Source: Deinococcus betulae
GTDB taxonomy: Bacteria; Deinococcota; Deinococci; Deinococcales; Deinococcaceae
Assembly: GCF_020166395.1 (NCBI RefSeq)
Contig: NZ_JAIQXU010000044.1
Location: 1-26,702, forward strand
Length of the DNA stretch: 26,702 nt
Reading direction: 5' to 3'
Within the stretch, counting starts at the first letter, position 1; the number at the start of each line of letters is the position of its first letter. Position numbers and translations under genes: made by a program. The notes under the pieces are model-generated. The model had not been told where the DNA came from. It did no database searches and saw only the letters and a program-made list of their open reading frames with translations. This document shows positions 1 to 7,882 of the stretch, piece after piece.

Positions 1-165
1 AAGACGGGCGGGACCAGCCTAGAGGTGGAGGGGCGCCCGACTGCCTTCAGAGGAAAGGCGGGCCCTTCACATTCAGCTTGGTGGGGATACCTCACGGCGG
101 ACCCAGAGCGATTGAGGGAAGGGACCTTAACTGCGCTGCGGTGCTTTGGCTGGTCATGTGGAGAA
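1..165. other. left edge, no gene recognised
   Basis: No open frame here has a convincing start, length or recognisable product. Base composition looks lower in GC than the operon to its right. It may be the flank of the inverted-repeat cassette or the end of a feature outside the window. Confidence 0.4.
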
Positions 166-202
166 ACCAGTCAGGCTCACCCGTTTTAACAGGACTTTGT
201 CA
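166..202 (+). repeat. left inverted repeat of cassette
   Basis: The core reads CAGGCTCACCCGTTTTAACA and the inner end is AGGACTTTGTCA. It pairs with 539-574 reverse-complemented, with a single T-run indel (four T here, three in the other arm). Confidence 0.85.
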
Positions 203-214
203 GAATGGGTTTTC

Positions 215-541
215 ATGGCTGGGCAGGCTCCACAACTGCGTTTACTCGACCTCGTGCAGGTTGTGCTAGAGCGCCCACTGATGTATACGGCGTGCGGCTC
301 ATACAACGAGGTCGTCGCTTTCATTGAGGGGTACCACATCGGACATCGTCCAGCCGGAACCCTGTGGTTCGAGTTCCTCAACTGGTTGCGTGAACACCTT
401 GGAGAAGGCGAAGGGAGACTCATACTCCGATTCCGCCAGACATTCCAAGATGACACTACGGCTCTTCAGGAATTGAGGTCGCTGTACAACCGATTTATTC
501 AGCATCAAGCGGAATCACGAGTATCCCTGGTTGAAGAATGA
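215..541 (+). CDS. small protein of unknown function, possible immunity-type fold
   Basis: A 108-residue protein if it starts at the ATG at 215; a TTG at 146 is in frame but would start outside the left inverted repeat. The stop TGA (539-541) is also the first three bases of the right arm, so gene and cassette boundary coincide. I do not recognise a named family. The order R-P-x-M-Y, then S-Y-N-E-V-V-A-F-I-E-G-Y, then F-x-x-W-L resembles small bacterial proteins sometimes annotated as putative immunity or hypothetical proteins; that likeness comes from memory only. No signal peptide or membrane segment is visible. GC is lower than in neighbouring genes, fitting acquired DNA. No good ribosome-binding site precedes the ATG, which lowers confidence. 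Confidence 0.45.
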   Translation: MAGQAPQLRLLDLVQVVLERPLMYTACGSYNEVVAFIEGYHIGHRPAGTLWFEFLNWLREHLGEGEGRLILRFRQTFQDDTTALQELRSLYNRFIQHQAESRVSLVEE

Positions 542-574
542 CAAAGTCCTGTTAAACGGGTGAGCCTGACTGGT
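539..574 (-). repeat. right inverted repeat of cassette
   Basis: This is the reverse complement of 166-202 apart from one T. It begins with the TGA stop of the enclosed gene. Beyond 574 the similarity to the left flank ends abruptly. Confidence 0.85.
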
Positions 575-639
575 GGAACAGCATCAAAGGAGAGGGTGAC
601 GCGGAAAGCCTGAAGAGCTGAATGGCTCGGCCATGTGGG

Positions 640-1695
640 TCAGCTGACGGGCTCCAGCTTCAGGCCCCGCCGCAGAGCCTCTAGACTGCGGGCCACAAAG
701 GCCCTGGAGACCGGGGCGGCCGGCGCAAAGCGTTCGCTGGCATGGTAAGCCCCCTCGACCTCGTCCCACTTGCAGGGTACCCCGGCCGCCCGGAGGCGTT
801 GGGCGTACAGGCAGGCTTCGTCGTAAAACAGGTCGAGTGTGCCTGCGCCAATCCAGGCCGGGGCCAGACCAGCCAGGTGTTCGCGGCGGGCTGGGGCGGC
901 GTACTCGGGGGCGCTCTCCCACTGCGGGGCACGTCCCAGATACGCTGTCCAGCCCAGCCGGTTTGAAGCGGGTGTCCAGACGAACTCGCCGCGTCCACTG
1001 TGGTCGGTTCTCAGCACTGTGCGGTCGTCCAGCATGGGGTACAGCAGCAGCTGAAAGGCCAGCGGCACGCCCTCGTCGTGGGCCAGCTGGGCCAGCGCGG
1101 CGGCCAGACCGGCGCCGGCACTGTCTCCAGCCACGGCAATTTGCGCGGGGTTCAGTCCAAGTGCGGGGGCCTGCGCCGTCAGCCAGGTCAGGGCCGCAAA
1201 ACAGTCGTTCAGCGGTCCCGGGAACGGGGTCTGCGGAGCCAGGCGGTAGTCCACATTGACCACCAGCAGCCCCAACTCAGTGGCGTAGCGCGCGCACTGG
1301 GCGTGGTAGGCCGCCGCCGAGCCGGTGACAAACCCCCCGCCGTGGATGTACAGCAGGGCGGCTGTGGGTGGTCTGCCCTGGCCCGGCCGGTACAGCAACA
1401 CGGGCACGTCTGGGTCGCCGGAGCGGCCAGGCACCGTCCGGGCCTCGACCTGCACGCCGCTGGGCAGCGGAAAGCGCGTGGGGAGGCGCCGCATGATTGT
1501 CACCAGGGGCTGCGTGAACGAGGGGGTCCGGAGCCGCAGCAGCGGCGTTTGGAGCTCTGGGTGCAGGTGCCCGTAGGTGCGGGCCTGCCGACCAGTCAGC
1601 CAGAGCCCCAGGGCGGCGGCGGCCCCCCAGCCCAGCCAGCAGCGCCGCTGCCCCGTCTTGACGAGGTTCTTTAGGCGCACGTCAGGACGTGGCAA
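640..1695 (-). CDS. alpha/beta hydrolase, hormone-sensitive-lipase family
   Basis: Predicted serine carboxylesterase of the HSL (family IV) group, acting on short-chain or bulky esters. The oxyanion motif HGGGF is at residues 118-122, YRLAP at 150-154, and the nucleophile is Ser192 in GDSAG. Asp288 (GTLDLF) and His318 (GAYHAS) complete the triad. Residues 17-36 are hydrophobic and may anchor the protein in the membrane. The frame opens with TTG at 1695, 14 bases inside the upstream P450 gene. A GTG at 1680, just after the P450 stop, is an equally good start. Either way the gene is coupled to the P450 and ends a MarR-P450-hydrolase operon. Its substrate is unknown; it may hydrolyse an ester made or used by the P450 pathway. 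Confidence 0.85.
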   Translation of the reverse strand: MPRPDVRLKNLVKTGQRRCWLGWGAAAALGLWLTGRQARTYGHLHPELQTPLLRLRTPSFTQPLVTIMRRLPTRFPLPSGVQVEARTVPGRSGDPDVPVLLYRPGQGRPPTAALLYIHGGGFVTGSAAAYHAQCARYATELGLLVVNVDYRLAPQTPFPGPLNDCFAALTWLTAQAPALGLNPAQIAVAGDSAGAGLAAALAQLAHDEGVPLAFQLLLYPMLDDRTVLRTDHSGRGEFVWTPASNRLGWTAYLGRAPQWESAPEYAAPARREHLAGLAPAWIGAGTLDLFYDEACLYAQRLRAAGVPCKWDEVEGAYHASERFAPAAPVSRAFVARSLEALRRGLKLEPVS

Positions 1696-2923
1696 CGGGC
1701 TGCGCCGCCGGTCCCAGCGCCACGCGCATGCCGCGCAGTTCGTAGCCTTTGACCACCTCGTTAAAGGTCACCGTGGGCGGCGTCACCAGGCGCAGGTCAT
1801 TCCAGACCAGCAGGCGGCGCAGGAAGGTGTCGCTTTCCTTGATGGCCAGGAAGGCGCCGGGGCAGCGGTGGTGGCCGTCCCCGAAGGCCAGCACCGGCGC
1901 CTGGACCCCGCGCGGCAGCGGCCGGGCCGGGCACAGCTGGTCAGCGTGGTCGCCGGCCACCGCCGGGTCGGCGTTGGTGTCGTAGATGTGCATGGCCACT
2001 AGACTGCCCCCCGGAATGTGCTGCCCGGCCACCGTCAGGTCGCCCTGGGTGCGGCGGTACAGCATGGACACCACTGGCTCGGCGCGCAGAATCTCATGCA
2101 GGATGGCGTGCCGCTCGGGTTCAGTGCCGTGAACGTAGGCGCGGCGCAGCTCTGGCTCGCGCAGCATGTGCCACGCCGCGACCGTGATGAACTCGCGGGT
2201 GGTCACCATGCCGGCGGTGCCGTAGGTCAGGCATTCGGTCAAGATTTCCAGGTCGGTGTAATCCTGCCTCAGCAGGTGGCTGATGAGGTCGTCTTTGGGC
2301 TGGCGCCGCCGCGCCTGAATGGCAGGTTTTACGTCCAGCAGGTAAAAAGCCAGCAGCTGCCGCTGGTTCCAGAGGCCCTGGAGGTGGGCCAGCGGCCCGG
2401 CAGGCTTGGCCTCTGCCGTCTGGTCCCGGCTGGGCCGCTCGCCCTCCACAAAGGAAGTGACGCGGCGGTCAAGGCCTGGCAGCAGGCTGTCGGTCAGGCC
2501 CACCACCTGCGCGGCCACCCGCACGGCCATCGTCAGGCTCAGGTCGTCCACGTTGGCCTGCCCCCTGCGCACCAGTTGCCCCATCAGGTCGTCGGCCAGG
2601 GCCGCAATCATGGGCTGATAGGTCGCCACGGCCGCAGGCGTAAAATACCGGGCGGTGTCGCGCCGCATTTCGTGGTGCGGCTGGCCCTCGGTGTACAGCA
2701 CCGGCTTGTTGCGCATGATGCTGGCGCTCTGCACCTGCTCGGCACCGAAGCCGGCCTGAATCACCTGTTCGCTGCGCAGCACCTCGCGCGCGGCCTGAAA
2801 GCCGTGTACCTGATAGACACCCTGGGGGTCAGGCTGCACAGGGGCGCTGGGGCGGGTGGGCAGGTCGGCCTGGCGGGTCAGGCCACCGTGGCCAAAAGGG
2901 CACTGGGGTTCAGGAGTGGTCAT
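1682..2923 (-). CDS. cytochrome P450
   Basis: A 413-residue soluble bacterial P450 (monooxygenase using O2 and two electrons). The heme-binding loop [12 protein letters not shown] puts the thiolate ligand at Cys354. The K-helix ExxR is E277-I-L-R280, and the I-helix oxygen-activation motif AGMVTT is at 237-242. The ATG at 2923 overlaps the MarR stop as ATGA, which fixes the start; longer frames extend into MarR. There is no transmembrane anchor. No ferredoxin or ferredoxin reductase lies nearby, so electrons must come from partners encoded elsewhere. Substrate unknown. Deinococcus uses a P450 for carotenoid (deinoxanthin) 2-hydroxylation, but nothing here shows this is that enzyme. Confidence 0.92.
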   Translation of the reverse strand: MTTPEPQCPFGHGGLTRQADLPTRPSAPVQPDPQGVYQVHGFQAAREVLRSEQVIQAGFGAEQVQSASIMRNKPVLYTEGQPHHEMRRDTARYFTPAAVATYQPMIAALADDLMGQLVRRGQANVDDLSLTMAVRVAAQVVGLTDSLLPGLDRRVTSFVEGERPSRDQTAEAKPAGPLAHLQGLWNQRQLLAFYLLDVKPAIQARRRQPKDDLISHLLRQDYTDLEILTECLTYGTAGMVTTREFITVAAWHMLREPELRRAYVHGTEPERHAILHEILRAEPVVSMLYRRTQGDLTVAGQHIPGGSLVAMHIYDTNADPAVAGDHADQLCPARPLPRGVQAPVLAFGDGHHRCPGAFLAIKESDTFLRRLLVWNDLRLVTPPTVTFNEVVKGYELRGMRVALGPAAQPVATS

Positions 2924-3402
2924 GGGCGGGCCTCCAGGGGCGTGGCAGCCAGCGTTTCCAGGCTGGCCGTCAGGATGTCGAGGGGAGTGGGCGATAGGGC
3001 GTGCAGGGCGGGGGTGGTGACGGTCTCCACGGTGTGCAGGGCGGCCTGCCACAGCGTGCGGCCTGCCGGTGTGGCGCAGAGCCGGTGAGACCGGGCATCG
3101 TGAGGCGCCGGGTGCCGGTCAATGGCTTTCCGGCTTTCCAGATGCCGCAGCACGCGGGTGACCTCGTAGCGGGGGACCCGCAGGTGGCTGGCCAGTTCGG
3201 CGGGGGTGAGCGGCGCGGCCTGCACGTAGCTCAGGGCGATGAAACTGCGGACGTCCAGCCCGTGCCCCTGCTCCAGCGCCGTCTGAAGGTGGCCGCTCAG
3301 GTGCTGCCAGACCGCCCAGTACGCCGCCAGAAACCGCAGCGGCTGTGTGGTCAGGTCCGGGGCAGGCGGGGCCTGAGCAGGAGAGGTGAAGCCAGGACGC
3401 AT
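2920..3402 (-). CDS. MarR-family transcriptional regulator
   Basis: About 160 residues with a MarR winged helix-turn-helix: a [15 protein letters not shown] helix, recognition-helix region [12 protein letters not shown], and a wing beginning [12 protein letters not shown]. MarR proteins bind palindromes as dimers and are usually released by phenolic or other small ligands. The longest frame begins at TTG 3417, but ATG at 3402 is preferred because the palindrome at 3401-3421 covers this start. The gene is first in an operon with the P450 and the hydrolase, so it probably represses itself and them. Confidence 0.85.
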   Translation of the reverse strand: MRPGFTSPAQAPPAPDLTTQPLRFLAAYWAVWQHLSGHLQTALEQGHGLDVRSFIALSYVQAAPLTPAELASHLRVPRYEVTRVLRHLESRKAIDRHPAPHDARSHRLCATPAGRTLWQAALHTVETVTTPALHALSPTPLDILTASLETLAATPLEARP

Positions 3403-3421
3403 AGTTGCATTCTGCAACTAT
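3401..3421 (-). promoter_or_regulatory. perfect palindrome at MarR start, likely operator
   Basis: ATAGTTGCA-TTC-TGCAACTAT has 9-bp perfect arms around 3 bases. It covers the first bases of the MarR start codon and the place where a leaderless -10 (CAGAAT, 6 nt before ATG) would lie. The size fits a MarR dimer site, and occupancy would block the promoter. Autoregulation is inferred. Confidence 0.75.
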
Positions 3422-3535
3422 CTGGAATGAAGTGGCTGAGAAGCAGGCTGTCCCAGGGTTGAGACAAAGCAGGTTGAGGGCGCTGATGACGATGACATGC
3501 CGACGGGACAAATCCGCTGAGCTCAATAAAGCAAG

Positions 3536-3717
3536 TGATACGGACTCCGATAGAATCGAGCAGAGTGCTGGGTGGACTCCGAGCGGACTTGGACAGCGGC
3601 GCCGCAGACTTGAAAAGCTCCGCAGGAGAGCGAGCAAGAACGGATGCGGATGGCGCGATATGGAAGCGCTGACGGTGCCTGTCTTTGCGGTGCGGCAATG
3701 AAGCGGAATCCGTATGA
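3536..3717 (+). repeat. dispersed intergenic repeat, copy A
   Basis: Copy A starts TGATACGGACTCCG and ends CGGAATCCGTATGA. The ends are inverted repeats of each other at 12 of 14 positions. Shared internal blocks with copies B (9707-9866) and C (12113-12272) include GAATCGAGCAG, GGTGGACTCCGAGC, ACTTGAAAAGC and TATGGAAGCGCTGACGG. About 20 bases around GACTTGGACAGCGGCGCC are absent from B and C. It resembles the small non-coding repeats described in D. radiodurans, though I cannot assign a class. Confidence 0.75.
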
Positions 3718-3956
3718 GAGGACTGCCGAAGTGGCGCCCTCTCGCCGGGGCTTGAGTGGCTCAGGCGTCGGGACCTTGTCTCAAGCAAAGGGAGTCTCAA
3801 GCAATAACTGAAAGCCGGTTGGCTGGGCTTGCTCTGAACCTCAGGCAAAACGGCGGAAAGTCGGTGATAACTCCGAGGGGGAGGGCACTGCTCTGGTTCC
3901 CCTGCGTACAGGCTGTAGCAGCGACGCCTCTGGTCAGCCGCAGGCACCAGCGCCCA

Positions 3957-3992
3957 ACAACAAAGGCGGCGGGGCTTAGGAACCCGCCGCCT
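3957..3992 (-). terminator. terminator downstream of purH
   Basis: A 10-bp GC-rich stem (arms 3964-3973 and 3983-3992, AGGCGGCGGG/CCCGCCGCCT) has a 9-base loop. On the minus strand it is followed by TTTGTTGTTG, an imperfect U-tract. It lies 14 bp past the purH stop. Confidence 0.7.
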
Positions 3993-4005
3993 CTTCCTCC
4001 TGCTG

Positions 4006-5577
4006 TCAGTGCCGGAAGTGGCGCGACCCGGTGAACACCATGCTCAGGCCCAGTTCGTTGCAGGCGGCCACGACTTCGGGGTCCCGTTTGGCGCCGCCGG
4101 GTTGCAGAATGGCGCTGACCCCTGCGCGGGCCGCCAGGCGCACGACATCGTCGAAGGGGAAGAAGGCTTCGCTGGCCAGCACGGCGCCCTGCGCCCGCTC
4201 ACCCGCGTTGGCCACAGCGCGCTCGGCGGCCCAGATGCGGCTGACAGCTCCGGCCCCCAGGCCCACAGTCACGCCCCCGCGGGCCAGCACTACGGCGTTG
4301 CTGCGGGCCTGCTTGACGGTGGCCCAGGCAAAGCGCAGGTCAAGCCACTCCTGCTCGGTGGGCTGGCGCTCCGTCACCACTTCGGGGCACAGGTCATCCC
4401 AGGGGCGGGTGTCACGCTCCTGCACGGCAAAGCCGCCGGTCAGGGGGCGCACGTCCAGCACGCTGACGCCCTGCGCCTGCGCGGCCACCAGCACGCGCAG
4501 GTCTGGTTTCTTCTCGGCAAACCAGGCTACGGCTTCGGGCGTGACTTCTGAGGCAATCAGCACTTCCAGAAAGGTGCCGCGCATGGCCTGGGCGGCCTCC
4601 AGCGTCACCGGGGCGCTGACGGCCACCACGCCTCCAAACACACTCAGGGTATCAGCGTCGCGGGCGCGTTCCCAGGCCACCTTCACGTCTGGGGCCAGGG
4701 CCACGCCGCAGGGGTTGGCGTGCTTGACCGCCACGCATACGGCCGCGTGGTCCGGCACCGCCGCTTCCTGCGCCGCCAGCTCCTGACACAGCGTCCAGGC
4801 GGCGTCGGCGTCGGCGTAATTGTTAAAACTCATGGGCTTGCCGCTCAGCACCTGGGCGTCCAGCACGGGGCCGCGCGCCTCGCCCAGTCGGTAGATTGCG
4901 CCGGGCTGGTGAGGGTTCTCGCCGTAGCGCACCTGCGCCGCTCGGGTCAGGTTCAGCGTCAGCCGTTCGGGCAGGGCCGTGGGCAGCTCGTCTGCCGCGC
5001 CTTCCAGATACGCAGTGATGGCCGCGTCATACTCGCTGGTGTGGCGGTAGGCTTTGGCGGCCAGGCGCTGACGGTCGGCGCTGCTCACCTCATCTTGCAG
5101 GGCCAGCGAGTAGTCAGCGGGGTCCACCAGCACCAGCACGCCTGCGTGATTCTTGGCCGCCGAGCGAATCATGGCGGGGCCGCCAATGTCAATGTTCTCA
5201 ATGACCTCGTCAAACGCGGCCCCGCGCGCCACGGTCTCGCGGAAGGGATAGAGGTTGACGCAGACCAGGTCAATGGTGCCAATGTCGTGCTCGTCCAGCT
5301 GGGCCAGGTGAGCCTGCTCGCGCCGGGCCAGAATGCCGCCGTGGATGGCGGGGTGCAGGGTCTTGACGCGGCCGTCCAGCATCTCGGGAAAGCCAGTCAC
5401 GTCGCTGACCTGCCGCGCCGGCACGCCGGCGTCCACGATGCTGCGGTAGGTGCCGCCGGTGCTCAGAATTTCCCAGCCACGCGCCGCGAGTTGCTGCGCG
5501 AACTCGGTGACGCCCGTCTTGTCGCTGACCGAAAGAAGTGCGCGCCGCCTGCCTGTCTGCTTGGCCCCGTCTGTCAC
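4006..5577 (-). CDS. purH: bifunctional AICAR formyltransferase / IMP cyclohydrolase
   Basis: Catalyses the last two steps of de novo purine synthesis: 10-formyl-THF-dependent formylation of AICAR, then ring closure to IMP. The protein has 523 residues, normal for PurH. The N-terminal MGS-like cyclohydrolase domain covers about residues 10-150 (ALLSVSDKTG, LSTGGT, VKTLHPAIHGG, NIDIGGPAMIRSAAKN). The AICARFT domain follows (RYGENPHQ, FNNYADADAAW, KHANPCGVA) and ends in FTGSRHFRH. I chose GTG at 5577 because AGGGGG lies 5 bases upstream and residue alignment begins there; the frame runs open further upstream without family similarity. It stands alone, with its own terminator. Confidence 0.97.
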   Translation of the reverse strand: MTDGAKQTGRRRALLSVSDKTGVTEFAQQLAARGWEILSTGGTYRSIVDAGVPARQVSDVTGFPEMLDGRVKTLHPAIHGGILARREQAHLAQLDEHDIGTIDLVCVNLYPFRETVARGAAFDEVIENIDIGGPAMIRSAAKNHAGVLVLVDPADYSLALQDEVSSADRQRLAAKAYRHTSEYDAAITAYLEGAADELPTALPERLTLNLTRAAQVRYGENPHQPGAIYRLGEARGPVLDAQVLSGKPMSFNNYADADAAWTLCQELAAQEAAVPDHAAVCVAVKHANPCGVALAPDVKVAWERARDADTLSVFGGVVAVSAPVTLEAAQAMRGTFLEVLIASEVTPEAVAWFAEKKPDLRVLVAAQAQGVSVLDVRPLTGGFAVQERDTRPWDDLCPEVVTERQPTEQEWLDLRFAWATVKQARSNAVVLARGGVTVGLGAGAVSRIWAAERAVANAGERAQGAVLASEAFFPFDDVVRLAARAGVSAILQPGGAKRDPEVVAACNELGLSMVFTGSRHFRH

Positions 5578-5582
5578 TGTGT

Positions 5583-5588
5583 CCCCCT
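5583..5588 (-). promoter_or_regulatory. purH ribosome-binding site
   Basis: AGGGGG, 5 bases before GTG at 5577, decides the start in favour of GTG over the longer open frame. Confidence 0.7.
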
Positions 5589-5936
5589 GTGGCCACTGCC
5601 CAGAAAAAAGGCAGGGCATGACCCAGGCGCGCGGTCAGCTGGCGTGTGCTTTCAGGGGCTTCCCCGTGGTCTGTCCACGTTGTGCGCCAGTCGCCCCCAC
5701 GCCGGTACGGGCCGCAGCATACCGCTGGCCTGGGATCAGGCTGCTCGGCTGGGCTGGACAGTGCAGGCCGCACGGCAGCCAGGAAGGGGGCTATTAGGCG
5801 GTGTTCAGGTCAGCTGAGACAGATTTCGTCTGTTCCCTTCAGCCGCAGTGCGGGGACAGGTCATCCCATGTGGCCCTTCTGCCCCCGCCCTTTGCGGCTA
5901 GAAGAAGCTCTACACGCAATTGGAACCAGATGCGGC
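5589..5936. other. gene-free stretch upstream of purH
   Basis: No coding frame is convincing. It should contain the purH promoter; TATGCT on the minus strand near 5720 is a weak -10 candidate. A short dyad at 5815-5834 (TGAGACAGATTTCGTCTG) resembles 11976-11993. I see no purine-riboswitch-like core. Confidence 0.5.
5815..5832 (+). repeat. short imperfect palindromic motif
   Basis: TGAGACAGATTTCGTCTG matches TGAGACGGATTCCGTCTG at 11976-11993 in 16 of 18 positions. Both are intergenic. It may be the end of a small repeat element. Confidence 0.4.
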
Positions 5937-6476
5937 TCAGTTACTGTTGCCGCTGCCGTCGGGTGAGGGAGACAGGAGGGGGCTGGGGGCCGGCTCGGTG
6001 CCCAACAAGCGGCGCAGTTCGTCCAGCACGGCGCGTTCGCGGTCATTGACCTGCTCTCCACCAATGCCCAGAAAGCCCCCTTCCTTGGCGGCGTTCGCCA
6101 CCTCGTCGGCCACTTTCAGGAGCAGGTGGCGGTAGGCGGCAGCGTCTTCTGGGCTGGTCTTGGCACTGACCAGCCACGCGGCCTGCCGCACCCCTTGCAG
6201 GCTCTGGTCGCGGGCGTCGTCCATGCTGGTGGCCGGTTCCGGCCGGGCCGTGCGCTCCGGGGCGGGGCCCAGCAGGTCAGCGGCCATCGCCTCCAGCAGT
6301 GGCGTGCGGCCCGGCGCGCTCAGGCCAGCGCGCACGGCCTGGGCCAGGGCCCGCCCCTCGGCCAGCAGGCCGGTGATGCCGCTAGGGCTGGCGGCCACCA
6401 CAGCCGCGCCCGCCCGGCCAGGGCCGTTCATGACCGTGGTCCATTCCTCGGAGCTGAAATTATCCTTGATGCTCAT
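5937..6476 (-). CDS. conserved hypothetical protein
   Basis: A 179-residue soluble, Ala-rich protein starting MSIKDNFSSEEW. It has two halves: an N-terminal segment with GPGRAGAAVVAASPSGITGL, and a C-terminal helical part with VADEVANAAKEGGFLGIGGEQV followed by REAVLDELRRLLG-like helix. The pairing of an 'EEW ... AASPSG' N-terminus with an 'AKEGGFLGxGG' block recurs in a widespread uncharacterised family, as I remember it; function is unknown. The start is supported by TACCCT six bases before the ATG. The gene stands alone between purH and an HxlR regulator. Confidence 0.8.
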   Translation of the reverse strand: MSIKDNFSSEEWTTVMNGPGRAGAAVVAASPSGITGLLAEGRALAQAVRAGLSAPGRTPLLEAMAADLLGPAPERTARPEPATSMDDARDQSLQGVRQAAWLVSAKTSPEDAAAYRHLLLKVADEVANAAKEGGFLGIGGEQVNDRERAVLDELRRLLGTEPAPSPLLSPSPDGSGNSN

Positions 6477-6482
6477 ACCTTC

Positions 6483-6488
6483 AGGGTA
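6483..6488 (-). promoter_or_regulatory. leaderless -10 box
   Basis: TACCCT ends 6 bases before the ATG at 6476. Transcription would start at or next to the start codon. Confidence 0.6.
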
Positions 6489-6647
6489 AACGTGGGGTCG
6501 GCTGAGGCGACTTGCGACTTCATTGACCGATGCCGTCCATGTCAGTGCTTGGTCCTCCTACCCCTGAGGCTGCCTCAGAGCCTCACTCGGTGTGAAGAGA
6601 TCAGAGTGAAGCAGTCCCTAGCAGGGTCAGGCTGCACCCATGACCCA

Positions 6648-6678
6648 GACAAACCGCCGACCCTGATGGAGTCGGCGG
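6648..6678 (-). terminator. terminator downstream of HxlR regulator
   Basis: The minus strand has CCGCCGA - 11-base loop - TCGGCGG (arms 6672-6678 and 6654-6660), then TTTGTCT. It lies 35 bp past the regulator's stop codon. Confidence 0.6.
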
Positions 6679-6712
6679 AAGTGTCAGCCACAGCGCAGAA
6701 GTCCTGCCTAGC

Positions 6713-7075
6713 CTAGCAGGGCGCCGTTTCCGCCCCATGTTCTTGAGGCCCAGGCACCTCCAAGTGCAGCTGCGCCCAGTGGCCAATGGCGTCAATGACG
6801 CTTTGCAACTCCAGGCCAGCGGGGGTCAGGCTGTAGACGCTGCGCGCCAGCTTGCCGTGGCTGTCCTCGGTGCGCTTGTCAATCAGGCTCAGCTGTTCCA
6901 GGTGTTCCAGGCGCTGCGTCAGGGTTGCGCTGTTGCAGCCGCCAACGGCGCGGGCCAGTTCGTTAAACCCCTTTTCCCCGCTCAGCAGGGCGCGCACGAT
7001 ATGCAGCACCCATTTTTCCTGCAACACCCCGATGGCCCGGTAAATCGGGCAAAAACCAGTGTGTTCCGTGCTCAT
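6713..7075 (-). CDS. HxlR-family transcriptional regulator
   Basis: A 120-residue winged-helix regulator of the HxlR/HypR/YodB type. The N-terminal FCPIYRAIGVLQEKWVLHI block has Cys9, the position used for thiol sensing in redox-responsive relatives. The helix-turn-helix runs through FNELARAVGGCNSATLTQRLEHLE, followed by the wing and YSLTPAGLEL. It is divergent from a nitroreductase at 7164 across 88 bp, the usual arrangement for a regulator of its neighbour. HxlR relatives respond to quinones, diamide or aldehydes, and nitroreductases detoxify quinones and nitroaromatics, so an electrophile-stress switch is plausible. The ATG at 7075 has a leaderless -10 box 6 bases upstream. Confidence 0.9.
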   Translation of the reverse strand: MSTEHTGFCPIYRAIGVLQEKWVLHIVRALLSGEKGFNELARAVGGCNSATLTQRLEHLEQLSLIDKRTEDSHGKLARSVYSLTPAGLELQSVIDAIGHWAQLHLEVPGPQEHGAETAPC

Positions 7076-7081
7076 GCCTAA

Positions 7082-7087
7082 AGTTTA
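7082..7087 (-). promoter_or_regulatory. leaderless -10 box of HxlR gene
   Basis: TAAACT on the minus strand is separated from the ATG by GCCTAA reversed, 6 bases. No clear -35 is visible. Confidence 0.6.
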
Positions 7088-7127
7088 CACGCCAGCACTG
7101 ACTGAATCATGACGGAAGACACACCGC

Positions 7128-7156
7128 TTGACTTTTCAAAGCACTCGGAATAACCT
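7128..7156 (+). promoter_or_regulatory. strong leaderless promoter of nitroreductase
   Basis: TTGACT (7128-7133), a 17-base spacer and TAACCT (7151-7156) match the housekeeping consensus. The ATG follows 7 bases after the -10 box, so the mRNA would have no leader. An operator for the divergent HxlR protein is expected here, but I could not define one. Confidence 0.85.
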
Positions 7157-7163
7157 CCTGCCT

Positions 7164-7784
<621 letters not shown>

Positions 7785-7792
7785 CCCCACAC

Positions 7793-7826
7793 GGGAGGTC
7801 CGGGCCCACGCTCGTGGGCGCCTCCC
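7793..7826 (+). terminator. strong hairpin after nitroreductase
   Basis: Outer stem GGGAGG/CCTCCC (7793-7798, 7821-7826) and inner stem GCCCACG/CGTGGGC (7804-7810, 7813-7819). No T-tract follows directly. A second small hairpin, CCCA/TGGG at 7845-7856, precedes GGTTTTGC, so termination may need both. Confidence 0.55.
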
Positions 7827-7882
7827 AGCCAGTGACAGCTCGTTCCCACCTGTGGGGGCGGGTTTTGCTGTTTGCTGTCTCC

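Larger units (their letters stand above)
166..574. mobile_element. inverted-repeat-bounded single-gene cassette
   Basis: A 37-bp arm (166-202) and a 36-bp arm (539-574) are inverted copies of each other, differing only by one T in a T-run. They enclose about 336 bp holding one open reading frame whose stop codon lies in the first bases of the right arm. No transposase is present and I see no clear target-site duplication at the outer edges. The form resembles a mobile insertion cassette or a MITE-like derivative of an insertion sequence carrying a passenger gene. I cannot name the parent insertion sequence. The arms could also be two independent insertion-sequence ends. Confidence 0.5.
3403..4005. 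other. gene-free stretch between MarR and purH
   Basis: It holds the MarR operator, repeat copy A (3536-3717), an 11-bp direct repeat GTCTCAAGCAA (3778 and 3794), and the purH terminator. I see no convincing coding frame; the open frames are short and recognised as nothing. Confidence 0.65.

Noticed and set aside
584..998. minus-strand open frames (105-112 codons) overlapping the hydrolase
   Set aside because: They are alternative frames of the alpha/beta hydrolase gene without motifs.
2018..3088. long open frame of 356 codons on the plus strand opposite the P450
   Set aside because: It is antisense to a clear P450 and shows no family motif; a high-GC mirror frame.
5589..5936. possible purine riboswitch or PurR site before purH
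   Set aside because: No riboswitch core, conserved junction or clear palindrome could be identified.
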